Source: DAOUET01 sp034430155 (GTDB lineage Bacteria > Chloroflexota > Anaerolineae > Anaerolineales > UBA4823). Taken from it: DNA of 64,000 nt. Location: assembly GCA_034430155.1 (NCBI GenBank), contig DAOUET010000059.1, positions 1 through 64,000 on the forward strand, given 5' to 3'. The notes beneath the pieces were generated by a model, which saw nothing but the letters and a program-made list of their open reading frames with translations, was not told the origin of the DNA and ran no database searches. Below are positions 41,486-49,931 of this stretch, one piece after another (position 1 is the first letter of the stretch; each line of letters starts with the position of its first letter). The position numbers and the translations under genes are program-made.

Positions 41486-43165
41486 TTAGATCCAGGTCGG
41501 TTCTACATAAGTGCCAAATGCACCTTTCATCACCGCGATTATCTCGCTAAGAGTAGCATACGATCGCACCGCCTGGAGGATATACGGCATCGTGTTTTCA
41601 GTTCCCTGGCAGGCGAGGCGCAATTTATCCAAAGCCTGCCCAACGGCGCCATTGTCGCGCTCTTCCCGCAGCGTTTCGAGGCGCTTGACCTGCCGGCGAT
41701 AACCCTGAGGGTCCATCTGAAGGATTGGGATCTCATAGGGTTTAGGGTCTTGATAAGCATTGACACCAACGATCCTGCGAAGGTTGCGATCGATCTCGCG
41801 CTGGTAGCGATAAGCCGCGTCGGAGATCTCGCTTTGGAAAAAGCCCTTTTCGATAGCCGGGAGCACACCCCCCAGCTCTTCAATACGACGAAAATAATGG
41901 TAGGCTTGAGCTTCAATGCTATCGGTCTGAGCTTCCACAAAGAAGGAGCCGCCCAGCGGATCGATGGTGTTGGCGACGCCCGATTCTTCGGCCAGGACTT
42001 GTTGGGTGCGCAAGGCAACCGTGGCAGCATGTTGAGAGGGTAATGCCAGGGCTTCATCCATGCTGTTGGTGTGCAAAGACTGGGTGCCTCCCAACACAGC
42101 AGCCAGGGCCTGGATGGCCACGCGCACGATGTTGTTCTCAGGCTGCTGGGCGGTGAGGGAGACCCCGGCCGTCTGGGTGTGGAAGCGCATCAACCAGGAA
42201 CGCGGGTTTTTGGCGCCAAAGGTCTCTTTCATCTCGCGCGCCCAGATTCGCCGGGCAGCGCGGTATTTGGCGATCTCTTCGAAAAAGTCGTTGTGGGCGT
42301 TAAAGAAAAACGACAAGCGCGGGGCAAAATCGTCGACCTGCAGGCCGCGTTCGATAGCCCAACGCGCATATTCGAACCCATCCACCAGGGTGAAAGCCAA
42401 CTCTTGAGCCGCGGTCGAGCCGGCTTCGCGGATGTGGTACCCAGAGATGCTGATAGTATTCCACTGAGGGACCGATTGAGAGCCAAACTCAATGGTATCT
42501 ACCACCAGGCGCATGGATGGTTCAGGCGGGAAAATATACTCTTTTTGGGCAATGTATTCTTTGAGAATGTCATTCTGAAGGGTACCGCGCAACCGCTCGG
42601 AGCGGACGCCCTGCTTCTCAGCGGTGGCGATGTACATCGCCCAGATAATAGCCGCGGGGGAGTTGATGGTCATGCTGGTCGAAACTTTTTCCAGGGGGAT
42701 ACCATCCAGCAAGATTTCCATATCCCTGAGCGATGAAATAGCCACCCCACATTTGCCAAACTCACCTAAAGATTCGGGCGCGTCGGCGTCATAACCCATC
42801 AGAGTGGGAAGATCGAAAGCGATTGACAAACCGGTTTGCCCCTGTTCCAGCAAATACTTAAAACGCTGGTTGGTCTCTTCGGGGGTGCCGAAGCCGGCGA
42901 ACATCCGCATAGTCCACAATCTACCGCGGTGCATGGTGGGATGGATGCCTCGGGTATAGGGATACTCTCCAGGCAGGCCGAGATCCTTCAGGTAATCCAT
43001 ACCAGCCACATCCAGCGGGGTATAGAGCCGTTCAATCGGCTCGGATGAGGTGGTAATAAATTGATCTTGCCTTTCGGGCAGGCTCACCAAGGTGCGCTGA
43101 AGGGTAGTTTCTTCCCACTTCTCCATTTCCTGGCGGAGCTGCTCGAGCTTTTCACGATCGTACAT
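41486..43165 (-). CDS. Methylmalonyl-CoA mutase, large (catalytic) subunit
   Basis: The enzyme interconverts methylmalonyl-CoA and succinyl-CoA in propionate metabolism. The 559-residue chain holds the TIM-barrel substrate domain: LYTPLDV, GEYPYTRGIHPTMHRGRLWTM (the CoA-threading region), FDLPTLMGYDADAP, STSMTINSPAAIIWAMY, and TQSLHTNSMDEALALPSQ. The C-terminal cobalamin-binding domain (DxHxxG) is absent, so this is the short form whose B12 subunit is encoded elsewhere, as in archaea and many Chloroflexota. AGGAG lies 7-8 nt before ATG 43165. It probably forms one operon with the downstream phosphofructokinase, though no shared pathway is evident. Confidence 0.93.
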   Translation of the reverse strand: MYDREKLEQLRQEMEKWEETTLQRTLVSLPERQDQFITTSSEPIERLYTPLDVAGMDYLKDLGLPGEYPYTRGIHPTMHRGRLWTMRMFAGFGTPEETNQRFKYLLEQGQTGLSIAFDLPTLMGYDADAPESLGEFGKCGVAISSLRDMEILLDGIPLEKVSTSMTINSPAAIIWAMYIATAEKQGVRSERLRGTLQNDILKEYIAQKEYIFPPEPSMRLVVDTIEFGSQSVPQWNTISISGYHIREAGSTAAQELAFTLVDGFEYARWAIERGLQVDDFAPRLSFFFNAHNDFFEEIAKYRAARRIWAREMKETFGAKNPRSWLMRFHTQTAGVSLTAQQPENNIVRVAIQALAAVLGGTQSLHTNSMDEALALPSQHAATVALRTQQVLAEESGVANTIDPLGGSFFVEAQTDSIEAQAYHYFRRIEELGGVLPAIEKGFFQSEISDAAYRYQREIDRNLRRIVGVNAYQDPKPYEIPILQMDPQGYRRQVKRLETLREERDNGAVGQALDKLRLACQGTENTMPYILQAVRSYATLSEIIAVMKGAFGTYVEPTWI

Positions 43166-43302
43166 GGTTTACTCCTATGGCTTAGGGTTGTGGTTCGATG
43201 AATAACCTTTTGTCGAACAACCCACAGCGCGAATGACAAAATTATAGCACGCTGGATTTCAGCCGAGTGAGGAGATCGTATCGCGCCCAAAAGCGAGATG
43301 AA

Positions 43303-44385
43303 TTAAACCGTTTTTTCAATCACATTCAGGGCCTGCTGGAGCAGCTCCATATCTGCCTGGGAGCCCATATGCCCCAAACGGAAGACTTTCCCGCTGAGAG
43401 CCCCGTAACTGCCCCCGACCACCAGGCCAAGTTCCCGGAAGCGGGCATCCAATTCAGGCCAGGATATCCCCGCGGGCAGGTTCACCGCCGTGACGGTGGG
43501 AGAAGGCAGGGCATCTCTGGCCGGATAAAGGGACAGGCCGATATTCTTCAGTCCCTCCCGACAAAAAGCCGCCACTTCAGCATGGCGCTGGAAGCTTTGG
43601 GGTAGTCCTTCGTTTAAAAGCAAGTCGGCGGCGGTGGCTAAGGCAGCCACGCCGTGCCAGTAAGGCGTATAGGGAAAATAAAAATCCTCCTGGGCGCTCT
43701 GAAAAGGCTTGAGGGCATCATAACCAACGTAATTGACCTGATCGATGATCTGCCAGGCTTTTTCACTGACAGCCACAAAAGCCATATCTGGGGGCGCGGA
43801 GAGGCATTTTTGCGAACCCCCCAGAGCCAGGTCGAGCGACCATTCATCGGTCAAAACGGGAGACCCGCCCAGGCTGGCAACCACATCGACGTACAGGAGC
43901 GGAACAGCATGCTCTCGTTTCAACTTACCGAGTTCAGCAAGCGGGTTCAAGGTGCCTGAGGGGGTCTCACAATGAACTACGGTGATCATCTTGGGTTTGA
44001 ATTCGAGGATAGCCTCTTCAACCGCGACCCAATCGCTGATGGTCTGGTTGTAAGGATGGTCGATGGTGCGCACGGCAGCTCCAATCGACTTGGCCATATC
44101 GGCGATGCCATAACCAAAGACCCCCGTGGCAATCGAAAGGACCCGGTCGCCGGGGAGCAGACAGCTCTTCAAAGCTCCCCACAAAGCCAACATGCCTTCA
44201 CCGGTCTGGATGGCGATGCGGTTTTCCGTCTGGAAGATTTTCTGGAGGCTGACTTCTGCGTGGTTGTATAGTTCTAGAAAGTCGTCCTCCAGATCTCCGG
44301 AGCCAAAATCTTGCTGGTACTGCTCCAAAACTTCAGGTGGCACCTTAACCGGACCGGGCACCATCGGTATAGGATAAGTTTTCAT
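43303..44385 (-). CDS. Class V PLP aminotransferase (serine/alanine-glyoxylate type)
   Basis: The 360-residue protein has MVPGPVKVPPEVL at the N-terminus, VVHCETPSGTLNPL (PLP phosphate region), DVVASLGGSP with the PLP-ring Asp, and the Schiff-base Lys in ALGGSQKCLSAPPD (about 192). This is the class V group with alanine-glyoxylate, serine-glyoxylate and (S)-ureidoglycine-glyoxylate aminotransferases. The substrate pair cannot be fixed. It has its own upstream region of about 190 bp and is followed by a 137-bp gap before methylmalonyl-CoA mutase. Confidence 0.88.
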   Translation of the reverse strand: MKTYPIPMVPGPVKVPPEVLEQYQQDFGSGDLEDDFLELYNHAEVSLQKIFQTENRIAIQTGEGMLALWGALKSCLLPGDRVLSIATGVFGYGIADMAKSIGAAVRTIDHPYNQTISDWVAVEEAILEFKPKMITVVHCETPSGTLNPLAELGKLKREHAVPLLYVDVVASLGGSPVLTDEWSLDLALGGSQKCLSAPPDMAFVAVSEKAWQIIDQVNYVGYDALKPFQSAQEDFYFPYTPYWHGVAALATAADLLLNEGLPQSFQRHAEVAAFCREGLKNIGLSLYPARDALPSPTVTAVNLPAGISWPELDARFRELGLVVGGSYGALSGKVFRLGHMGSQADMELLQQALNVIEKTV

Positions 44386-44573
44386 GTCGGACCTCGTAGC
44401 GAAAGGACAAATAAGCGGGAAGCAGGGATTGATAATCTTAACCAGCTTTAGCCCAGGCTCTCGTGCCTGGTATGAAGCTAAGTGTTTCCTTTCACCGAAG
44501 ATTCTACCGGATTTCCAAGATTATGCGGTTTTCCCCCGAAATTTGGTTATTTTAGCCTATACCTATCAGGCAC

Positions 44574-45080
44574 CTACTCGAGAACGAGCAATGCGAACAG
44601 GCCTGGGTCTAAGCCCAGATGATACTGGTCCTGGTTAACGCAGAACCTTTCTGATGTTTCAGCTGCTCGTTTTGAGGAGCTCTGGGAAGATCGATCTTTT
44701 GGTATGTTACGGCTCAAACCAGGCAAGGCCCGGAAGACTTTCACCCTGATGCGACTGCGCAGATAAACGGTAATGGTGACCAATAAGGTCAGGTAGAAGC
44801 CGATTACACCGATCTACACCCACAATGGATGGTAAGGTGAGAGGAAAGACACCAAAACTTGAGCGAGCGAATAGGGCAGATAACGGTCTGCCATAATAAC
44901 GCCGATATGAAGAAGAATAAAACCGATGGCGAGCTAAAAAAAGAACTGGTGGAAGTCACAAGTGAACCAACCGTGTTGGATCAAATCAAAAACCTTACTG
45001 GAAACCGCCAGCCCCCAGGCCGTTGAAAGCCACAAAAGTACATAAGCAGTCAGCCCGGCAGCCCAGGTGATATACCCCAT
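44574..45080 (-). pseudogene. Ferric-reductase-like transmembrane protein, decayed
   Basis: From ATG 45080 the frame reads YITWAAGLTAYVLLWLSTAW and WFTCDFHQFFF, then TAG (44934-44936). It continues with LAIGFILLHIGVIMADRYLP and LVSFLSPYHPLW, then TAG (44814-44816), and again with GVIGFYLTLLVTITVYLRSR and KVFRALPGLS before similarity fades. These are consecutive membrane helices of the ferric-reductase-like (YedZ/NOX) family with its haem-His pattern (FHQFF, LLHIGV). Two nonsense codons and a lost C-terminus make it a pseudogene. It fills the gap between the aminotransferase and htrA; nothing else is seen in 44386-44573 or 45081-45171. Confidence 0.78.
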
Positions 45081-45171
45081 CAGTTGGAGGCTATCGATTG
45101 CGGGTTACTGCCTGGAGGAATTTGTACAATAATGAATTTAGCGGATAATTCAGAGAATGATTAGAGAGAAT

Positions 45172-45212
45172 GGGCTTCCTGGGAGAAGCGAGTGCCAATC
45201 TCTAGGAAGCCC
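45172..45212 (-). terminator. Probable terminator of htrA
   Basis: AGGAAGCCC (45204-45212) pairs with GGGCTTCCT (45172-45180) around a 23-nt loop, 30 bp past the htrA stop; the tract that follows on the minus strand is T-rich (ATTCTCTC). Confidence 0.55.
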
Positions 45213-45241
45213 GTTACTACCGCAAAGCAGATTGTTACTGT

Positions 45242-46510
45242 TTACTGACCAGGTTGTTGGGGAAGGGTCCCCAAGGTCAGTTTGACGGTTTGCTGATTAC
45301 CCTGTCGTAAGATCGTGAGGGTGACCGTCTGCCCAACCTGCGTGTTGTTGATCAGATAGGAGGAGAGATCCTCAAAGGTGTTGACCGGTTGACCATCAAT
45401 GGCAGTGATCACATCGCCGCCTACGGGGACGGGCTGCCCATTGATGTTTACCTGGTTGTTACTACCCTGCAATCCAGCAGCTGCTGCTGGGCTGTTGGGG
45501 ACTACATCAACCACCAGTGCACCTTTCTGCTCAGAATTCAGGTTCATGGCCTGGGCAAAATCGTAGGTCATGCTGGTTCCACTGATTCCAATCCACGGGT
45601 GATCGTAATGACCGGTCTGGATCAGAGAGGGCACGACTTGCTGGACAATACCCGAGGGAATGACAAAACCGATACCGGAGTTGGCATCCACAGGGGACCG
45701 GATAGCGGCCGTCACACCGATTACCTGACCCTGGTCGTTCACCAAGACGCCGCCCGAGTTACCTGGGTTGATGGCTGCATCAGTCTGGATGATGTCCGGT
45801 ATGGAGTAGGTAGGCCCCGTCTGAGTCTGACCAGTTGAATTATCCAGGCCAACCGGGAGGGAGCGAGAGAGACCGCTGATGATACCTTCTGTCATGGTGC
45901 CCGATAAGCCGTATGGGTTGCCAATCGCGATGGCGATCTGACCCACCTTGACCTGGCTGGAGTCACCCATCTGGACGGGTTGAAGCTGGTTTGCAGGCAC
46001 ATTTACCTGGAGAACCGCCAGATCGCTGTTCGGATCAGCAGCAACCAAGGTGGCATCTACAGTATTGCCATCTGAGAAGGTGACCGTGATCTTGCTGGCA
46101 CCGTCGACCACATGGTTATTGGTCACGATATGACCCTGGGTATCCCAGACAAAGCCTGAGCCCAATGCCTCTTGGGGACCTTGAGGGACGGGAGAACCAA
46201 ACCCAAAGGGATTCTGTTGCCCTTGGCTCGAAGTTGTCGAGCTGCTATTCAGAATCACATCGATGTTAACAACCGATGGGTTGACATTGGTATAAATTTG
46301 CTCGAAGGTGTCTTGCAAGGTTGCCAAGGCATTGCTGGAAGCAGAAGATTGTATATTCACAACCGGTGCAGTGGATGCAACCGGGACACCGGTTGCAACT
46401 GGGGCAGACGCCTGCGAGACCGTCCCCAGGGATGCAGCCACACCGCTACAGCCTGCCATAAGTAAGACAGGCACCAGCAGCAAGGTGGCTAATAGTTTAT
46501 ATGATTTCAT
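45242..46510 (-). CDS. HtrA/DegP-type serine protease with PDZ domain, lipoprotein
   Basis: The 422-residue protein degrades misfolded envelope proteins. It starts with a lipoprotein signal (LLMAGCSG, lipid Cys about 21). A Ser/Thr/Ala-rich linker follows, then a trypsin-like domain with the catalytic triad His in VTNNHVVDGA, Asp in ADPNSDLAVLQV and Ser in AAINPGNSGGVLV. One PDZ domain ends the protein (GALVVDVVPNSPAAAAGLQG and GGDVITAIDGQPVNTFEDL). It is transcribed away from a two-component system; the region between carries matched operator-like repeats on both arms, so its expression is probably controlled by that regulator, as with CssRS or CiaRH in Firmicutes. Confidence 0.95.
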   Translation of the reverse strand: MKSYKLLATLLLVPVLLMAGCSGVAASLGTVSQASAPVATGVPVASTAPVVNIQSSASSNALATLQDTFEQIYTNVNPSVVNIDVILNSSSTTSSQGQQNPFGFGSPVPQGPQEALGSGFVWDTQGHIVTNNHVVDGASKITVTFSDGNTVDATLVAADPNSDLAVLQVNVPANQLQPVQMGDSSQVKVGQIAIAIGNPYGLSGTMTEGIISGLSRSLPVGLDNSTGQTQTGPTYSIPDIIQTDAAINPGNSGGVLVNDQGQVIGVTAAIRSPVDANSGIGFVIPSGIVQQVVPSLIQTGHYDHPWIGISGTSMTYDFAQAMNLNSEQKGALVVDVVPNSPAAAAGLQGSNNQVNINGQPVPVGGDVITAIDGQPVNTFEDLSSYLINNTQVGQTVTLTILRQGNQQTVKLTLGTLPQQPGQ

Positions 46511-46639
46511 AAGAGTATCTCCTTTAGATTTTTTTATACTGATTGTTATTGGTTGTCGGTGGGTTCCGGTTCCTGCTACAATTCTCCCTGGTTAGGGGAT
46601 TATGATCCAAAACCACCATATCAGCTCGTTGTAATGGGC

Positions 46640-46672
46640 AGTATAACTAATGAAGATGACAGCCAGATGAAA
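46640..46672 (-). promoter_or_regulatory. htrA promoter with tandem OmpR/PhoB-type operator
   Basis: Read on the minus strand: TTTCATCT (46665-46672), 3 bp, TGTCATCT (46654-46661), 8 bp, then TATACT as the -10 (46640-46645). The 11-bp period and placement in the -35 region match activators of the OmpR/PhoB group. The same layout occurs on the opposite strand 39 bp away. Confidence 0.72.
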
Positions 46673-46710
46673 ACGGGAAAATTCCTCCGAAAAAGGAAGG
46701 TTAACAGGGT

Positions 46711-46743
46711 TGTCATCTACCTGTCATCTTCCTGCGCTATAAT
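46711..46743 (+). promoter_or_regulatory. Two-component operon promoter with tandem OmpR/PhoB-type operator
   Basis: TGTCATCT (46711-46718), 3 bp, TGTCATCT (46722-46729), 8 bp, then TATAAT as the -10 (46738-46743). The two boxes are identical and 11 bp apart. CTGTCATCTTC here is the exact reverse complement of GAAGATGACAG at 46652-46662 in the htrA promoter. The regulator start is about 390 nt downstream, with an inverted-repeat element in between. Confidence 0.75.
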
Positions 46744-46880
46744 GAAATCGTGATAGGAAGGGGTAGTGAGTCCACTGAAAAAATCCTGCGGGAAACCATC
46801 ATAATGAAGCAGGTATGGTGAAGGCTTGACCCCCTCCTGCCAATGAAGCTTGACATGAGGTATTCCTTGAATGCTTTTTT

Positions 46881-47113
46881 GATTGTGAGAGTGTTCGGAT
46901 ACTATTCTGGTATGCTGATCACTTATGGAAATACCCTTCTGAAATGTCATTCTGAGGAGCCGGTGCTCTTTCCGGCGACGAAGAATCTCGCTTTTTATTC
47001 CGATTGGGGAGATTCTTCGTCACTTCGGTGCTGGAAAAGAGCGTCCAGCACCTCCGTTCCCAGAATGACATGGCCGAAAATTGGCCGACTCAAGTTTCCG
47101 AACGCTCATGATT
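46881..47113. repeat. Nested inverted-repeat element in the leader of the two-component operon
   Basis: Inner arms: TGTCATTCTGAG (46945-46956) against CAGAATGACA (47061-47070), and ACGAAGAATCTC against GAGATTCTTCGT closer in, with GGTGCT/AGCACC pairs between. Outer arms: TGAGAGTGTTCGGATACT (46886-46903) against AGTTTCCGAACGCTCA (47093-47108), imperfect. No coding potential. The inner sequence resembles a palindromic repeat (CATTCTGAG ... AAGAATCTC) that I recall from many bacterial genomes. It separates the promoter from the regulator gene. Confidence 0.7.
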
Positions 47114-47138
47114 GTATATAAAATGAGAGGATGAAAGC

Positions 47139-47822
47139 ATGCGTATTTTGCTGGTTGAAGATAACCGCCGTTTAAACCACTCTTTGAAGATGAGCCTGAT
47201 TGACGAAGGCTACGCGGTGGACTCGGCCTATGATGGCTTGGAAGGAGAAGAGCTGGCCGAGATATATCCCTACGATGCTATTATCCTGGATATCATGCTG
47301 CCTCAAAAAGATGGGCTGGAAGTGTGCAGTGACTTAAGGAACAAGCACATCAACATCCCAATCCTGATGCTGACCGCCCGCGACACCGTGGATGACCGCG
47401 TGCTGGGGCTTGACAGCGGCGCGGACGACTACCTGGTCAAACCCTTCGCCCTGGAGGAACTGCGGGCACGCCTGCGGGCGTTGTTGCGGCGCGAATCTTC
47501 GGATAAGACTGGACTGCTGATAACGGGAGATCTCACACTAGACCCTGCCACACACTTCGTGGAAAGGAATGGGAAAGCCATCCAATTGACTGCTAAGGAA
47601 TTTGCATTATTAGAATACTTTATGCGCAATCCCAACCGGGTGATCACCCGTGAGATGGCAGAAAGCCATATCTGGAGTTATGATTTCCAGGCGACATCCA
47701 ACGTAGTCGATGTATATGTCCGCCGGCTACGACGAAAAATCGATGACCCCTATGAAGTCAAACTATTCGAAACCATACGAGGGGCTGGCTATCGCCTGAG
47801 CAAACCCTCGGAAAAACGATGA
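47139..47822 (+). CDS. OmpR/PhoB-family response regulator (system 1)
   Basis: The 227-residue protein has a receiver domain (MRILLVEDNRRL, phospho-acceptor Asp in IILDIMLPQKDG about 51, Thr in MLTARDT, Lys in LVKPFALEEL). A winged-helix DNA-binding domain follows (LTAKEFALLEYFMRNPNR, VYVRRLRRKIDDP, TIRGAGYRL). Its last codon overlaps the kinase start (ATGA at 47819-47822). The tandem boxes upstream of its own promoter and of htrA are the natural targets for such a regulator, which would make it autoregulated and the activator of the protease. The closest paralogue in the window is the regulator at 54870. Confidence 0.93.
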   Translation: MRILLVEDNRRLNHSLKMSLIDEGYAVDSAYDGLEGEELAEIYPYDAIILDIMLPQKDGLEVCSDLRNKHINIPILMLTARDTVDDRVLGLDSGADDYLVKPFALEELRARLRALLRRESSDKTGLLITGDLTLDPATHFVERNGKAIQLTAKEFALLEYFMRNPNRVITREMAESHIWSYDFQATSNVVDVYVRRLRRKIDDPYEVKLFETIRGAGYRLSKPSEKR

Positions 47823-49354
47823 GAAAATTTAGCACAATCATTCCAGAACACCTGCGAACCCTCCTGACCAGCATCCGTCTCCGGCTAACCCTTTGGTTTG
47901 TGGTAATCCTGGGGCTGGTGCTGCTGGTTTTTAGCGTATTCGTCTACACAATACAAGGGCGCGATCTAAGGCAACAAACCCTGGACCGGCTGGAAAACAA
48001 AATCAATCAAATTCAGTCGTTGAATGGGTTTTCCCACCTAGAGCCGTTTGAAAACCAGATCACCATACCGAATATTTCTCCAGAAACCGGTCCCCTTCTC
48101 CAACAGGAAGAGGTTCTGGCAGTGGTCGATACCAAGGGTCAAGTAGTTCAGAAGTACGGGCCAGTAACCAACAACGACGTCAACCGGCTGGCGGAAACCG
48201 GGATCAGCGGGGGAGCAGGGCAAGGGCCTTTTACGTATTCACTGGTTTCTGCCACGGCCACAAAACAGAGCGCAACTCAAGAATACATCTTCGTTGTGGC
48301 GCCAATCTCGATCAGTCATAACGTCATCGGTTTCCTGATCCTGGGCAGCCCGGTCGACCCAGAGGGCCAGCTTCACCGTCTAATTTTGACGCTGCTGTTC
48401 GGAGCACTGGTCGTACTGGTCATCGCCCTGGCAGGGGGGTACTGGCTGGCAGATCGGGCAATGCGACCGGTGAAGACCATCACCCAGGCCGCCCGGCAGA
48501 TCAGTGAAACCGACTTGAGCCGCAGACTGAACCTGGGGAAGGAGGATGAGCTGGGACAGCTGGCGGATACTTTTGACCAGATGCTGGCGCGCTTACAGGC
48601 GGCTTTCGAACGCCAGCGCCAGTTCACAGCTGACGCCAGCCATGAGCTAAGAACGCCGTTGACCATCGTAAACCTGGAAGCCAACCGGGCGCTGACCAAC
48701 CGGCGGTCTCCAGAAGAATACAAACGCGCTCTGAGCATCATCCAATCCGAAAACGAATTTATGACCCGCTTGGTCAATAACCTGCTGACGCTGTCGCGCA
48801 TGGACGCCGGGCAAACGGTCCTGGATCTGGAAGAAATGGATTTGAGCGACATAGCCCTGGAAGTAATCGAACGTGTGGCACCAATTGCCGCCCGAAATGA
48901 GGTGGAACTTTCTGTTGGGGACCTGCCCGAACTCAAGATCAATGGCGACAGACAATACCTGAGCCAGATGATCACGAATCTAGTCGAGAACGCCATCAAA
49001 TACACTCAGGGAGCGGAACGGCGCGTACGGGTGGAGACGGGCTGGGATCAAAGCGAGGATAAAGCCATGGGATGGGTGCGCGTGGCAGATAACGGTCCCG
49101 GAATTCCTGCCGAACACCAACCGCACCTGTTTGATCGCTTTTACCAGGTGGATAAAGCCCGCTCCCGCAATCACGAGCATGCCCAGGGGGGGGCCCAGGA
49201 AGGAGAGGCCTCCAGCGGAATTGGGTTAGGACTCTCCATCGTGCAGTGGATTGCTCAGGCACACGGGGGCGAGGTGATGGTAGAGAGCCAGGTAGGCAAA
49301 GGATCGAGTTTTGCGGTAAAAATCCCCCTTTTGGAGGTACCCACGACCGGGTAA
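47819..49354 (+). CDS. Sensor histidine kinase (system 1)
   Basis: The 511-residue kinase has two membrane helices (about 18-48 and 182-212) that frame an extracytoplasmic sensor of about 135 residues. A HAMP domain (DRAMRPVKTITQAARQI), HisKA with the phospho-acceptor His in DASHELRTPLTIV (about 275) and a HATPase domain (N-box NLVENAIKYT, DNGPGIP, GLGLSIVQWIAQAHGG) follow. The sensor has no recognised ligand fold. An insertion rich in Gly, Glu and Gln (EHAQGGAQEGEASS) precedes the last G-box. Pairing with the 4-nt overlapping regulator is certain. Linkage to htrA suggests envelope or secretion stress as the signal. Confidence 0.92.
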   Translation: MRKFSTIIPEHLRTLLTSIRLRLTLWFVVILGLVLLVFSVFVYTIQGRDLRQQTLDRLENKINQIQSLNGFSHLEPFENQITIPNISPETGPLLQQEEVLAVVDTKGQVVQKYGPVTNNDVNRLAETGISGGAGQGPFTYSLVSATATKQSATQEYIFVVAPISISHNVIGFLILGSPVDPEGQLHRLILTLLFGALVVLVIALAGGYWLADRAMRPVKTITQAARQISETDLSRRLNLGKEDELGQLADTFDQMLARLQAAFERQRQFTADASHELRTPLTIVNLEANRALTNRRSPEEYKRALSIIQSENEFMTRLVNNLLTLSRMDAGQTVLDLEEMDLSDIALEVIERVAPIAARNEVELSVGDLPELKINGDRQYLSQMITNLVENAIKYTQGAERRVRVETGWDQSEDKAMGWVRVADNGPGIPAEHQPHLFDRFYQVDKARSRNHEHAQGGAQEGEASSGIGLGLSIVQWIAQAHGGEVMVESQVGKGSSFAVKIPLLEVPTTG

Positions 49355-49701
49355 GACTCTTCCTTTAATATCAGGGCGCAGCATGCCAGCATAGGGAAGC
49401 ATACGGTATGGATGGAAAGGTCAGGTTCTATCTGCCAATATTCATCCCCGGTTTGCTCAAGAAAAATGTCCAGTAGCTTCCAAGCCCAGGGGTTATCGGG
49501 AGTCTCTCCAAAACAATTTATTTTCTCTATCACTTCTAAACAATTTCTTAATAACTTTGTGTTACCCTTAAAGGGTTGCAGATCTTGGCAATTCCTTTGA
49601 CCGAGCGACTAAGAAGGGATAATTCCAGGAATTCTTCAGACAGCCATAAGACAAAACCAAAATTCGCTAATTGTTCCAATTATCTTTGAGCAGGAGATGC
49701 T
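49355..49701. other. 347-bp gap, possible gene remnant on the minus strand
   Basis: A minus-strand frame reads NPWAWKLLDIFLEQTGDEYW and PDLSIHTVCFPMLACCALI (about 49380-49533), which is protein-like but of no family I know and runs on into the kinase gene. It may be a fragment. The right end must hold the promoter for the 49702 gene; AGGAG at about 49690 is its ribosome site. Confidence 0.3.
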
Positions 49702-49884
49702 ATGTATATTGATCCTAATACTGGGGGAATGCTCTTCCAGATCCTGGCCATCGTGTTTGCAATGACTTCAGGGCTTATTTTATTATTTTCAAGCAAGATA
49801 CGAATGTTCTGGGCTCGTTTAATGCGCAGGAGATCTGACCGATTGGAGGGCCAAGGCGGGAATAGCAACGATGAAGCTGAATAG
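49702..49884 (+). CDS. Small single-pass membrane protein
   Basis: The 60-residue product begins MYIDPNTGGMLFQILAIVFA, has one transmembrane helix (about 10-30) and a basic then acidic cytoplasmic tail (RLMRRRSDRLEGQ, NDEAE). AGGAG is placed 8 nt before the ATG. Small proteins with the MYIDPNTGG start occur beside phosphodiesterase-type genes in Chloroflexota, as here, where the 49932 gene follows by 47 bp. Function unknown; it may anchor or assist the enzymes encoded next. Confidence 0.75.
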   Translation: MYIDPNTGGMLFQILAIVFAMTSGLILLFSSKIRMFWARLMRRRSDRLEGQGGNSNDEAE

Positions 49885-49931
49885 GGCTTACACCACCCAC
49901 ATCTACATCTAAACAACCCAATATTGCCAGC

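Noticed and set aside
49255..49533. Minus-strand 92-residue ORF
   Set aside because: It runs into the 3' end of the histidine kinase and has no start signal; only a possible fragment, noted in the gap entry.
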